Both the position numbers and the translations under genes were made by a program. Below the pieces are notes generated by a model. The model saw only the letters and a list, made by a program, of their open reading frames with translations. It ran no database searches and was not told the DNA's origin. Shown one piece after another: positions 46,367 through 58,698 of a DNA stretch of 64,000 bases. Origin of the DNA: Nocardioidaceae bacterium (GTDB taxonomy: Bacteria > Actinomycetota > Actinomycetes > Propionibacteriales > Nocardioidaceae); contig WQZX01000006.1 of the NCBI GenBank assembly GCA_009780515.1, forward strand, positions 21,492 through 85,491, written 5' to 3'. The first letter of the stretch is position 1; the number at the start of each line of letters is the position of its first letter.

Positions 46367-46786
46367 ATGGACTTCAACGAGCAGATGATCGCCGCCTTCC
46401 GGGCCAACGGCGGCGACGTGCAGGAGCCGGCGGCGTTCGGCCGGAGCCTGATCCTGGTCCACGTGCCGCGCAAGGACGGCTCGATCCTGGTGCGCCCGCT
46501 GCGCAACATGCCCGCCGGCGACGACGCGTGGATGGTGGCCGGCTCGGCGGGTGGCTCGCCGAAGGATCCGGCATGGGTGCACAGCCTGCGTCGTACCGAC
46601 CGCGTCGACATCGAGGTGCCGGCCGACCCGGAGCCGGTGCTCGTCCCGGTCCACGTCGAGGAGCTGCTCGACGACGAGCGTGACCGCGCTTGGCAGGTCT
46701 TCGTCGACGCCGAGCCGGGATTCGGCGAGTACGAGCGCAAGGCCGAGGGACGGGTGATCCCGGTCTTCCGGCTGACCCGCGTCTGA
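46367..46786 (+). CDS. Nitroreductase/deazaflavin-dependent (DDN-like) family protein
   Basis: The 139-aa product (MDFNEQMIAAFRANGGDV...) has the split-barrel pattern of the F420-dependent Ddn family, with SLILVHVPRKDGSILVRPL and the hallmark GGSPKDPAWVHSLRR near residues 62-76. Relatives reduce quinones or nitroaromatics with F420H2; some bind F420 without known activity. The ATG at 46367 gives the family N-terminus; a GTG at 46301 overlapping the toxin stop would add 22 residues and couple it to the toxin gene. It lies between the toxin-antitoxin pair and the carA promoter. Confidence 0.82.
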   Translation: MDFNEQMIAAFRANGGDVQEPAAFGRSLILVHVPRKDGSILVRPLRNMPAGDDAWMVAGSAGGSPKDPAWVHSLRRTDRVDIEVPADPEPVLVPVHVEELLDDERDRAWQVFVDAEPGFGEYERKAEGRVIPVFRLTRV

Positions 46787-46836
46787 GCCGGTCTCCGGCG
46801 CGCGACGTCGGTGCCGTTCGGCGACCTCCCGACTGA

Positions 46837-46842
46837 TAGGGT
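46837..46842 (+). promoter_or_regulatory. -10 box (TAGGGT) for the carA operon
   Basis: The hexamer and its distance to the PyrR motif are similar to the arrangement before pyrR, suggesting duplicated regulatory regions. A start near 46849 would give a leader of about 50 nt. Confidence 0.5.
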
Positions 46843-46860
46843 CGCCGGCGAACCGAACGT

Positions 46861-46894
46861 CCTTTAACCACCGTCCCGTGAGGCGGAGAAGGAG
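46861..46894 (+). promoter_or_regulatory. PyrR-binding RNA motif overlapping the carA ribosome site
   Basis: CCTTTAAC, two spacer bases, then CCGTCCCGTGAGGCGG and GAGAAGGAG, ending 6 nt before the carA GTG. It is identical to the pyrR copy at 41677-41711 except in the spacer (one base shorter). PyrR bound here would cover the ribosome site and repress carA-carB and downstream genes. Confidence 0.85.
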
Positions 46895-46900
46895 GCCCGG

Positions 46901-48039
46901 GTGCAGTCCTCTGCCACCACGCCAGCGCTGCTCGTTCTGGAGGACGGCCGCATCTTCCGCGGCGAGTCCTACGGCGCCGAGGGCGAGACCTTCGGCGAGG
47001 CGGTGTTCTCCACCGGCATGACCGGCTACCAGGAGACGCTGACCGACCCGAGCTACCACCAGCAGGTCGTCGTGATGACGGCGCCGCACATCGGGAACAC
47101 CGGGATGAACGACGAGGACCCGGAGTCCCGTCGCATCTGGGTCGCCGGGTACGTCGTCCGCGATCCCGCTCGCGTGCCGAGCAGCTGGCGCTCGCGCCGC
47201 ACGCTCGACGACGAGCTGCGCGAGCAGGGTGTCGTCGGCATCTCCGGCATCGACACCCGAGCCCTGACGCGCCACCTGCGCGAGGCCGGCGCGATGCGCG
47301 TCGGCATCTCCACGGTCGAGACCGACGCCGACGCCCTGCTGGCGAAGGTCAGGGGCTCGGCCGAGATGGTCGGGGCCAACCTCTCCGACGCCGTCACCGT
47401 CACCGAGCCGTACGTCGTCCCCGCGGTCGGCGAGAAGCGCTTCACCGTCGCGGTCGTCGACCTCGGGCTCAAGGCGAACACCCCGCGGATGATGGCCGAG
47501 CGCGGCATCGAGGTGCACGTGCTGCCCTCGACCGCGACCATCGAGGACGTCCAGGCGATCGGCCCCGACGGCCTGTTCTTCTCCAACGGCCCCGGTGACC
47601 CCGCCGCGACGACCGGCCAGGTCGAGCTGCTGAAGGAGGCGCTGGGCACCGGCCTCCCGTACTTCGGCATCTGCTTCGGCAACCAGCTCTTCGGCCGCGC
47701 GCTCGGCTTCGGCACCTACAAGCTGAAGTACGGCCATCGCGGCATCAACCAGCCGGTGCTCGACCGCACCACCGGCAAGGTCGAGGTCACCGCGCACAAC
47801 CACGGCTTCGCGGTCGACGCCCCGCTCGACGGCAGCACCACGACGCCGTACGGCGAGGCGCGGGTCAGCCACGTCAACCTCAACGACGACTGCGTCGAGG
47901 GGCTCGAGCTGCGCGACGCGGACGGAAGCCTCAAGGCGTTCTCCGTCCAGTACCACCCGGAGGCGGCGGGAGGCCCGCACGACGCGGCGTACCTCTTCGA
48001 CAGGTTCTGCGATCTCATGACCGACAGGAAGGCCAACTG

Positions 48040-48040
<1 letters not shown>
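46901..48040 (+). CDS. carA: Carbamoyl phosphate synthase small (glutaminase) subunit
   Basis: CarA releases ammonia from glutamine for CarB. The 379-aa product has the N-terminal CarA domain ([21 protein letters not shown]...STGMTGYQE) and a class I amidotransferase domain with nucleophile Cys in [16 protein letters not shown] near residue 256 and the His/Glu pair in YHPEAAGG near 351. The common GHQ after the nucleophile reads GNQ, a variant I associate with actinobacteria. The GTG at 46901 follows GAGAAGGAG and the PyrR motif. The stop shares one base with the carB ATG. Confidence 0.96.
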
Positions 48041-51341
<3,301 letters not shown>

Positions 51342-51345
<4 letters not shown>

Positions 51346-52367
51346 CCCTCTACGACGCGGCCTTCAAGCACGGCTTCGCCCGGATCGACCCCGAGCGGGC
51401 GCACCACCTCGGCTTCGCCGGGATCCGGGCGGCCGGGGCGGTCCTCGCGCGGACGCCCGTTCCGGGACGCCCGGTCCGGGCGCTCGGGCTGACCTTCCCG
51501 AACGTGCTGGGCCTCGCCGCCGGCTTCGACAAGCTCGGCGTCGGGTACGACGCCCTGGCCGGCCTCGGCTTCGGGCACGTCGAGATCGGCACGATCACCG
51601 CGCTCGCACAGCCCGGCAACCCGCGCCCGCGGCTGTTCCGGCTCACCGAGGACCGTGCGGTGGTCAACCGGATGGGCTTCAACAACGACGGCGCAGCGGC
51701 CGTCGCCCGGCGGCTCTCGGCCCGCGGCGGGCCGCGCCACGGCGTGCTCGGGATCAACATCGGCAAGTCCAAGGTGGTGCCCGACGAGGACCAGGCCGCG
51801 GTCGAGTCCGACTACGCCACCTCGACCCGCCTGCTCGCGCCGTACGCCGACTACCTGGTCGTCAACGTGAGCTCGCCGAACACCCCGGGGCTGCGCAACC
51901 TCCAGGCCGTCGAGAAGCTCGCCCCGCTGCTGACCCACGTGCGCCGGGTCGCCGACGACGCCCGTCGTGACCGGCGGGTGCCGCTGCTGGTGAAGATCGC
52001 GCCCGACCTCGCCGACGAGGACGTCACCGCCGTCGCCGAGATGGCTCTCTCGCTCGAGCTCGACGGCATCGTCGCGACCAACACGACGATCAGCCGCGAG
52101 GGCCTGCGCTCCTCCGCCGCCGACGTCGAGGCGTGCGGCGCCGGCGGGCTCTCCGGCGCTCCGCTGCGCGCCCGCTCCACCGAGGTCGTACGACGCCTCC
52201 GCGCCCGCGTCGGCAACCGGACGACGATCATCGGCGTGGGCGGCATCTCCACCTCGGCCGACGCCCGCGAGCGGCTCGACGCCGGCGCCGACCTCCTCCA
52301 GGCATACACGGCCTTCATCTACGGTGGCCCCACGTGGCCGCGAGCGGTTCTGAAGGGCCTCAGCTAG
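51342..52367 (+). CDS. pyrD: Dihydroorotate dehydrogenase (quinone), class 2
   Basis: PyrD oxidises dihydroorotate to orotate, passing electrons to quinone at the membrane. The 341-aa product has the N-terminal helical hairpin of class 2 ([23 protein letters not shown]), [13 protein letters not shown] near 111, and the catalytic Ser in [15 protein letters not shown] near 174-188, [12 protein letters not shown] near 222, and the C-terminal FMN phosphate loop. The TTG at 51342 overlaps the carB stop and sits 11 nt after AGGAG; a GTG at 51330 is the alternative. The TTG was preferred because it gives the family N-terminus. Confidence 0.94.
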
Positions 52368-52376
52368 GAGCGACGG

Positions 52377-53531
52377 ATGGTCTTTGGGGATTACCAGATC
52401 GAGCTCTACCTCGGTGCGCTCGGCGGGGTGCTGCCGGCGCACCCGTTCGACCATGCCGAGCTGGAGCAGCGAGCGCTCGCGGCGCTGCCGCCCGAGCTGC
52501 GCACGTACGTCGCCGGCGGTGCCGGTGACGAGGCCACGCAGCGCGCGAACGTCTCGGCGTTCGCCGACCTGGCGCTGGTGCCGCGGATGCTGCGGGCGAG
52601 CGAGCAGCGCGACCTCTCGGTCGACCTGCTCGGCAAGCGGCTCGAGAGCCCGTTCCTGCTGGCCCCGATCGGTGTGCTGGGCCTGTGCACCCAGGACCGG
52701 CACGGCGACATCCACGGAGCGGAGGCGGCGGCCGCCGCCGGCGTACCCTTCATCGGCTCGACGCTGATGAGCGACCCCCTCGAGGAGGTCGCCGCGGCGA
52801 CCGACGGGCCGAAGTGGTTCCAGCTCTACACGCCGAGGAACCGCGACCTCGCGGCCAGCCTGGTGCAGCGCGCCGAGCGCGCCGGCTACGAGGCGATCGT
52901 CATCACGCTCGACACCTGGGTGCCGGGCTGGCGGCCGCGCGACCTCGCCACCGGCAACTTCCCGCAGCTGCGCGGCAAGGTGCTCGCCAACTACACCTCC
53001 GACCCGGTCTTCCAGGAGATGTGCGGCCCGGACCCCGACCCCGGCACGATCGTCATGAGCTGGGTCGGCACCTTCGGCCACCCCGTCACCTGGGACGACC
53101 TGTCGTGGCTGCGCGACCTCACCGACCTGCCGATCCTGCTCAAGGGCATCTGCCACCCCGACGATGCGCGACGTGCGCTCGACGAGGGTGCCGACGGCAT
53201 CTACTGCTCCAACCACGGCGGGCGGCAGGCCAACGGCGGGGGAGCGGCGGTCGACTGGCTGCCGGACGTCGCCGCCGCCGTCGACGGCCGCGCGCCGCTC
53301 GTGTTCGACTCCGGCATCCGCACGGGCGCCGACGCCGCCAAGGCGCTGGCCCTCGGCGCCGACGCGGTCGCGATCGGCCGACCCTACGCCTACGGTCTCG
53401 CCCTCGGCGGCGTCGCCGGCGCGCTCCACCAGATCCGCGCGATGCAGGCCGAGCTCGACCTGATCATGGCCGTCGACGGCTACCCGTCGCTGGCCGACCT
53501 GACCCCCGACGCCCTGAGGAGACTGCGTTGA
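52377..53531 (+). CDS. FMN-dependent alpha-hydroxy acid oxidase (lactate 2-monooxygenase-like)
   Basis: The 384-aa protein is a member of the LldD/glycolate oxidase family of FMN TIM barrels. It has the motifs TYVAGGAGDEATQRANVSAF near 42-61, WFQLYTPRNRDLA near 143, ITLDTWVPGWRPRDL near 179, the active-site HGG in YCSNHGGRQANGG near 275-287, and DSGIRTGADAAKAL near 311. The string of motifs is closest, from memory, to mycobacterial lactate 2-monooxygenase (lactate plus oxygen to acetate and CO2); other 2-hydroxy acids are possible. The ATG has a TAGGAGC site. It lies inside the pyr operon between pyrD and pyrF and overlaps pyrF. Confidence 0.88.
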   Translation: MVFGDYQIELYLGALGGVLPAHPFDHAELEQRALAALPPELRTYVAGGAGDEATQRANVSAFADLALVPRMLRASEQRDLSVDLLGKRLESPFLLAPIGVLGLCTQDRHGDIHGAEAAAAAGVPFIGSTLMSDPLEEVAAATDGPKWFQLYTPRNRDLAASLVQRAERAGYEAIVITLDTWVPGWRPRDLATGNFPQLRGKVLANYTSDPVFQEMCGPDPDPGTIVMSWVGTFGHPVTWDDLSWLRDLTDLPILLKGICHPDDARRALDEGADGIYCSNHGGRQANGGGAAVDWLPDVAAAVDGRAPLVFDSGIRTGADAAKALALGADAVAIGRPYAYGLALGGVAGALHQIRAMQAELDLIMAVDGYPSLADLTPDALRRLR

Positions 53532-54370
53532 CCGATACCGGTTTCGGCACCCGTGTCGCGGCGGCGATGGCCGAGCGCGGCCAGTTCTGCGTCGGCATCG
53601 ACCCCCACAGCGCGCTGCTCCACGACTGGGGGTACGACGACGACGTGGCCGGCCTCGAGCGGTTCGCGCTCGGAGCGGTCGAGGCGGTCGCGCCGTACTG
53701 CTCGGTCGTGAAGCCGCAGTCGGCGTTCTACGAGCGCTTCGGCAGCGGCGGCATCGCGGTCCTCGAGAAGGTCATCGTCTCGGCGCGCGAGGCGGGCGCG
53801 CTGGTGCTGCTCGACGTCAAGCGCGGCGACATCGGCTCGACCTCGCAGGCGTACGCCGACGCCTACCTCGACCCGTCCTCGCCGCTGGCCTCCGACGCGA
53901 TCACCGTCAGCCCCTACCTCGGCTTCGGCTCGCTGACGCCGTTCGTCGACACCGCGCGTCGCTTCGACGCCGGGCTGTTCGTCCTCGCCGCGACCTCGAA
54001 CAAGGAGGGCCCGGAGGTCCAGGAGGCCGTCACCACCGAGGAGCACGGCGGCCGCACGGTCACCACCACGATGCTCGACCACCTCCGCGAGCTCAACGCC
54101 TCCGCCAGCCCGCTCGGGTCCTTCGGTGCCGTCGTGGGTGCGACCATCGACGGCCGCGGCCTCGACTTCGCCATCAACGGCGCCATCCTGGCTCCCGGGT
54201 ACGGCGAGCAGGGCGGCACCACCCACGACATCCTGCGCATCTTCGGCGCGAGCGCCGGTCACGTCCTGGCCAGCTCGTCGCGCGGTGTGCTGCGGCTCGG
54301 CCCGAACCCCGGCGCGATGCGTGACGCCGTGGCCCGCGCCAACGACGAGCTCCGGGAGCTCGCCGGGTGA
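53528..54370 (+). CDS. pyrF: Orotidine 5'-phosphate decarboxylase
   Basis: PyrF removes CO2 from OMP to make UMP. The 280-aa product is the longer type 2 form of actinobacteria: VGIDPHSALLHDWG near 20-33, the catalytic LLDVKRGDIGST near 94-105 (Lys/Asp pair intact), SPYLGFGSLTPFVD near 129, and GTTHDILRIFG near 233. The TTG at 53528 shares bases with the stop of the upstream gene, so it depends on coupled translation. An exported hypothetical gene overlaps its end. Confidence 0.95.
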   Translation: MTDTGFGTRVAAAMAERGQFCVGIDPHSALLHDWGYDDDVAGLERFALGAVEAVAPYCSVVKPQSAFYERFGSGGIAVLEKVIVSAREAGALVLLDVKRGDIGSTSQAYADAYLDPSSPLASDAITVSPYLGFGSLTPFVDTARRFDAGLFVLAATSNKEGPEVQEAVTTEEHGGRTVTTTMLDHLRELNASASPLGSFGAVVGATIDGRGLDFAINGAILAPGYGEQGGTTHDILRIFGASAGHVLASSSRGVLRLGPNPGAMRDAVARANDELRELAG

Positions 54371-54837
54371 CCCGTCGCGGTCTCATCGCCATCGTCGTCG
54401 CCGCGGTCCTGGTCGCGGCGGTGGTCGCGGCCGTGCTCGTGCGACGTCACCACGCCGACGACCCGTACGCCGCCTACTGCGCGACGGTCGACGACCACCG
54501 CGGGCTGATCGCGTCGGCGACCGAGAAGGGCGCGACCACCGGCCTTATCTCGGCGCTGCCGAGCTTCGAGGCGCTGCGGGACAAGGCACCGTCCGACATC
54601 AAGGACGACTGGGACACGGTCATCGCGGCGATCACCGACCTGGTCGACACCCTCCACCAGGTCGGTGTCGACCCGGCGTCGTACGACCGCAGCCACCCGC
54701 CGGCGAACCTGTCCAAGCACGACCAGGGACTCATCGACGCGGCGGCGGAGCGGCTCGGCTCGGACACCACCCGACAGGCCCTCTCGGCGGTCGACCAGGA
54801 GGCCCGCGACGTGTGCCACAGCCCCCTGATGCTGTGA
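54367..54837 (+). CDS. Membrane-anchored extracytoplasmic protein of unknown function
   Basis: No family is recognised. The 156-aa product has an uncleaved-looking N-terminal helix (about 5-26, LIAIVVAAVLVAAVVAAVLV) followed by basic residues and an exterior domain with two Cys (AAYCATVDD near 38 and DVCHSPLM near the end) that could form one disulfide. The GTG overlaps the pyrF stop (GTGA), so it is the last gene of the pyr operon. A role in pyrimidine synthesis is not indicated; linkage may be by convenience of expression. Confidence 0.75.
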   Translation: MTRRGLIAIVVAAVLVAAVVAAVLVRRHHADDPYAAYCATVDDHRGLIASATEKGATTGLISALPSFEALRDKAPSDIKDDWDTVIAAITDLVDTLHQVGVDPASYDRSHPPANLSKHDQGLIDAAAERLGSDTTRQALSAVDQEARDVCHSPLML

Positions 54838-54876
54838 GGATCCGTACCTGCGTTGCCGGAGATCGGCAGTGCTGAC

Positions 54877-54882
54877 TAGGGT
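54877..54882 (+). promoter_or_regulatory. -10 box (TAGGGT) with TTGCCG -35 for mihF
   Basis: TAGGGT ends 6 nt before the mihF GTG at 54889, and TTGCCG at 54853-54858 gives an 18-bp spacer. This is the clearest two-part promoter among the leaderless candidates in the window. Confidence 0.6.
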
Positions 54883-54888
54883 GCCTGC

Positions 54889-55206
54889 GTGGCTCTACCT
54901 CCTCTGACCCCCGAACAGCGCCAAGCGGCCCTGGAGAAGGCGGCGGCTGCGCGCCGCGAGCGCGCCGCCATCAAGAACCGGCTGAAGAACTCGGGTGCGC
55001 AGATCTCCGACATCCTGGCGGAGGCGGAGAGCAACGAGGTGCTCGCCAAGATGAAGGTGATCGACCTGCTGCAGGCCGTTCCGGGGCTTGGCAAGGTCCG
55101 CGCCCGTCAGATGATGGAGCGCATCGGCATCGCCGAGTCGCGGCGCGTCCGGGGTCTGGGCATCAAGCAGATCGCCGCGCTGGAGCGTGAGTTCGGCCTC
55201 GACTGA
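54889..55206 (+). CDS. mihF: Actinobacterial integration host factor (mIHF)
   Basis: mIHF is an abundant nucleoid-associated protein of actinobacteria, first known as a host factor for phage L5 integration and unrelated to the E. coli HU-like IHF. The 105-aa product has a basic N-terminal helix ([26 protein letters not shown]) and the helix-two-turn-helix DNA-binding core [25 protein letters not shown] (about residues 56-80). The GTG is leaderless behind TAGGGT. gmk overlaps its stop. The order pyrF-mihF-gmk-rpoZ is kept from Mycobacterium. Confidence 0.95.
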   Translation: MALPPLTPEQRQAALEKAAAARRERAAIKNRLKNSGAQISDILAEAESNEVLAKMKVIDLLQAVPGLGKVRARQMMERIGIAESRRVRGLGIKQIAALEREFGLD

Positions 55207-55778
55207 TGTCGAGCACCAACCGGCTCGTCGTGCTGGCGGGTCCCACCGCCGTGGGCAAGGGCACCGTCGTGGCCGATGTGCGCGGCAGCCACCCCGAGGT
55301 CTGGCTGTCGGCGTCGGCGACGACCCGTGCACCGCGGCCCGGTGAGGTCGACGGCGAGCACTACCTCTTCGTGGATGACGCCGAGTTCGACCGGATGATC
55401 GTGGCGGGCGACCTCCTCGAGTGGGCCGTGGTCCACGGCCGCCACCGCTACGGCACCCCGCGTGGCCCGGTCGAGGCCGCCCTCGCGTCCGGGCGCCCCG
55501 CCTTGCTGGAGATCGACCTGCAGGGCGCTCGCCAGGTGAAGGCGGCGATGCCGGAGGCGCTCTTCGTCTTCCTCAAGCCGCCGTCCTGGGACGAGCTCGT
55601 ACGACGCCTGGTCGGCCGCGGAACCGAGACCGAGGCCGAGCGCGAGCGGCGCCTGGAGACCGCGCGGCAGGAGCTCGCCGCCGAGAGCGAGTTCGACGTC
55701 ACCATCGTCAACCGTGAAGTTCACGCCGCCGCGGAGCAGTTGGTAGAGTTGTTGGGTTCCCCGACTTCTCAACCGTGA
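55206..55778 (+). CDS. gmk: Guanylate kinase
   Basis: Gmk phosphorylates GMP to GDP. The 190-aa protein has the P-loop [14 protein letters not shown] (about 9-22; the usual Ser-Gly reads Thr-Ala), the GMP-binding [22 protein letters not shown] near 36-57, and [17 protein letters not shown] near 99. The ATG shares one base with the mihF stop. A TAGAGT at 55744-55749 inside its end may be an extra promoter for rpoZ. Confidence 0.95.
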   Translation: MSSTNRLVVLAGPTAVGKGTVVADVRGSHPEVWLSASATTRAPRPGEVDGEHYLFVDDAEFDRMIVAGDLLEWAVVHGRHRYGTPRGPVEAALASGRPALLEIDLQGARQVKAAMPEALFVFLKPPSWDELVRRLVGRGTETEAERERRLETARQELAAESEFDVTIVNREVHAAAEQLVELLGSPTSQP

Positions 55779-55786
55779 GGTACTAG

Positions 55787-56104
55787 GTGTCTGCACCGAA
55801 CATCGATGCCGTGGGTGTCACCAACCCCCCGATCGACGACCTGCTCGCCAAGACGGACAGCAAGTACCGTCTCGTGCTCTACAGCGCGAAGCGTGCCCGG
55901 CAGATCAACGCCTACTACTCCCAGCTCGGTGAGGGCCTCCTTGAGTACGTCGGCCCGCTCGTGGAGACCCACGTGCAGGAGAAGCCGCTGTCCATCGCCC
56001 TGCGCGAGATCAGCGACGACCTCCTGACCTGCGAGGAGGTCGACCCGGCCGAGCTGGCCGCCGAGACCGCCGCAGCAGAGACGCCGGCCGAAGAGACCGA
56101 GTGA
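55787..56104 (+). CDS. rpoZ: RNA polymerase omega subunit
   Basis: Omega stabilises the beta' subunit and contributes to RNA polymerase assembly. The 105-aa product has the family pattern: [32 protein letters not shown] (about 14-45), [20 protein letters not shown] near 57-76, and an acidic C-terminal tail. The GTG at 55787 has a GTGAGG site at 55775. It is in the operon with gmk and coaBC, as in other actinobacteria. Confidence 0.95.
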   Translation: MSAPNIDAVGVTNPPIDDLLAKTDSKYRLVLYSAKRARQINAYYSQLGEGLLEYVGPLVETHVQEKPLSIALREISDDLLTCEEVDPAELAAETAAAETPAEETE

Positions 56105-56111
56105 GCTGACG

Positions 56112-57323
56112 ATGTCCCGGGTCGTCCTGGGCGTCGCCGGCGGCATCGCCGCCTACAAGGCCTGTGAGCTGCTCCGGCGGTTCACCGAGTCCCGTCACGA
56201 CGTGACCGTCGTGCCCACCGCGGCCGCGCTGGAGTTCGTCGGCGCCCCCACGTGGGAGGCGCTGTCGGGCAAGAGCGTCGCGACCGAGGTGTTCGAGAAC
56301 ATCACCGAGGTCCCGCACGTCCGGATCGGCCAGGAGGCCGACCTGGTCGTCGTGGCTCCGGCGACCGCGAACACGCTCGCCCGTGCCGCGCACGGCCTGG
56401 CCGACGACCTGCTGACCAACACGCTGCTGACCGCCCGCTGCCCGGTCGTGTTCGCCCCGGCGATGCACACCGAGATGTGGGAGCACCCCGCGACGCAGGA
56501 CAACGTGGCGACGCTGCGTCGTCGTGGCGCAATCGTGATCGAGCCCGCCGAGGGCCGGCTCACCGGCAAGGACACCGGCAAGGGCCGGCTGCCCGACCCG
56601 GACGAGATCTTCGCGCTCTGCTGCGAGGTCCTGGTGCGGGGCGGTGCGCCCACGACGGACCTGGCCGGTCGCCACGTCGTCGTCTCCGCGGGCGGCACCC
56701 GCGAGCGCCTCGACCCGGTCCGCTTCCTCGGCAACCACTCGTCGGGCCGCCAGGGCTATGCCCTCGCGCGGGCGGCGGCCGCCCGCGGCGCCGACGTGAC
56801 GCTGGTGGCGGCCAACGTGACCCTGCCCGACCCGGCCGGCGTGAAGGTGGTGCCGGTGGTGACGACGGCCGAGCTGCGCGACGCCGTGCTCTCCGCGGCC
56901 GTGGGCTGCGACGCGGTCGTGATGGCCGCGGCTCCCGCGGACTTCCGGCCCGTGGCGACGTCGGCGACCAAGATCAAGAAGGCCGACGACGGCTCGGCGC
57001 CGTCGATCGAGCTCGAGCAGAACCCCGACATCCTCAAGGAGCTCGGCACCCACCGGCCCGGCCCGGCCACGGTCGTCGTCGGCTTCGCCGCCGAGACCGG
57101 CGACGCCGGCGGCAGCGTGCTCGACCACGCTCGCGCCAAGCTGGCGCGCAAGGGCTGCGACCTGCTCGTCGTCAACGACGTCAGCGGGGGAGCGGTCTTC
57201 GGCGAGGACGACAACGAGGCGGTCATCCTGGCCGCCGACGGTACGTCGACACCGGTGCCCCGCGGCTCGAAGTCGGCCCTGGCCCACGTCATCTGGGACC
57301 AGGTCGCCACCCGCCTTTCATGA
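56112..57323 (+). CDS. coaBC: Bifunctional phosphopantothenoylcysteine decarboxylase/synthetase
   Basis: CoaBC performs two steps of coenzyme A synthesis: ligation of cysteine to phosphopantothenate and FMN-dependent decarboxylation. In the 403-aa product the CoaC half (about 1-185) has GVAGGIAAYKACELLR near 7, the active-site His in EVPHVRIG near 67-74, VVAPATANTLARAAHGLADDLL near 80 and FAPAMHTEMWEHPA near 116. The CoaB half begins VVVSAGGTRERLDPVRFLGNHSSGRQGYALA near 195. Both halves are intact. The ATG at 56112 lies 7 nt after rpoZ. Confidence 0.95.
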   Translation: MSRVVLGVAGGIAAYKACELLRRFTESRHDVTVVPTAAALEFVGAPTWEALSGKSVATEVFENITEVPHVRIGQEADLVVVAPATANTLARAAHGLADDLLTNTLLTARCPVVFAPAMHTEMWEHPATQDNVATLRRRGAIVIEPAEGRLTGKDTGKGRLPDPDEIFALCCEVLVRGGAPTTDLAGRHVVVSAGGTRERLDPVRFLGNHSSGRQGYALARAAAARGADVTLVAANVTLPDPAGVKVVPVVTTAELRDAVLSAAVGCDAVVMAAAPADFRPVATSATKIKKADDGSAPSIELEQNPDILKELGTHRPGPATVVVGFAAETGDAGGSVLDHARAKLARKGCDLLVVNDVSGGAVFGEDDNEAVILAADGTSTPVPRGSKSALAHVIWDQVATRLS

Positions 57324-57397
57324 GACGACTGTCCGTCACCTGGACAGCCCCGTATCGTTGTGCAGCGAAAGCCCCCGAAGCCCAGGAGTAAGCGACT

Positions 57398-58597
<1,200 letters not shown>

Positions 58598-58614
58598 TAG
58601 GCCGCCCTGCAGGA

Positions 58615-58659
58615 GTCACCGGTTCACCGGTGACGGGTGGGGCCGGTGAGGCCCCACCC
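58615..58659 (+). terminator. Two consecutive hairpins after metK
   Basis: GTCACCGGT/ACCGGTGAC (58615-58634) makes a tight 9-bp palindrome, followed directly by GGGTGGGGCC, loop GGTGA, GGCCCCACCC (58635-58659), a perfect 10-bp stem. Their position 18 nt after the metK stop suggests an efficient terminator without T-run. Confidence 0.8.
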
Positions 58660-58685
58660 CGCACGCACCCGTCGGGGGTCATTGG

Positions 58686-58691
58686 TAGGAA
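58686..58691 (+). promoter_or_regulatory. Candidate -10 box (TAGGAA) for leaderless priA
   Basis: TAGGAA ends 7 nt before the ATG at 58699. The last base departs from the usual T, so support is weaker than at other sites. Confidence 0.3.
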
Positions 58692-58698
58692 TTGCCCC

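Noticed and set aside
57324..57397. SAM riboswitch before metK
   Set aside because: The gap is only 74 nt and shows no conserved riboswitch core or pairing that I can recognise.
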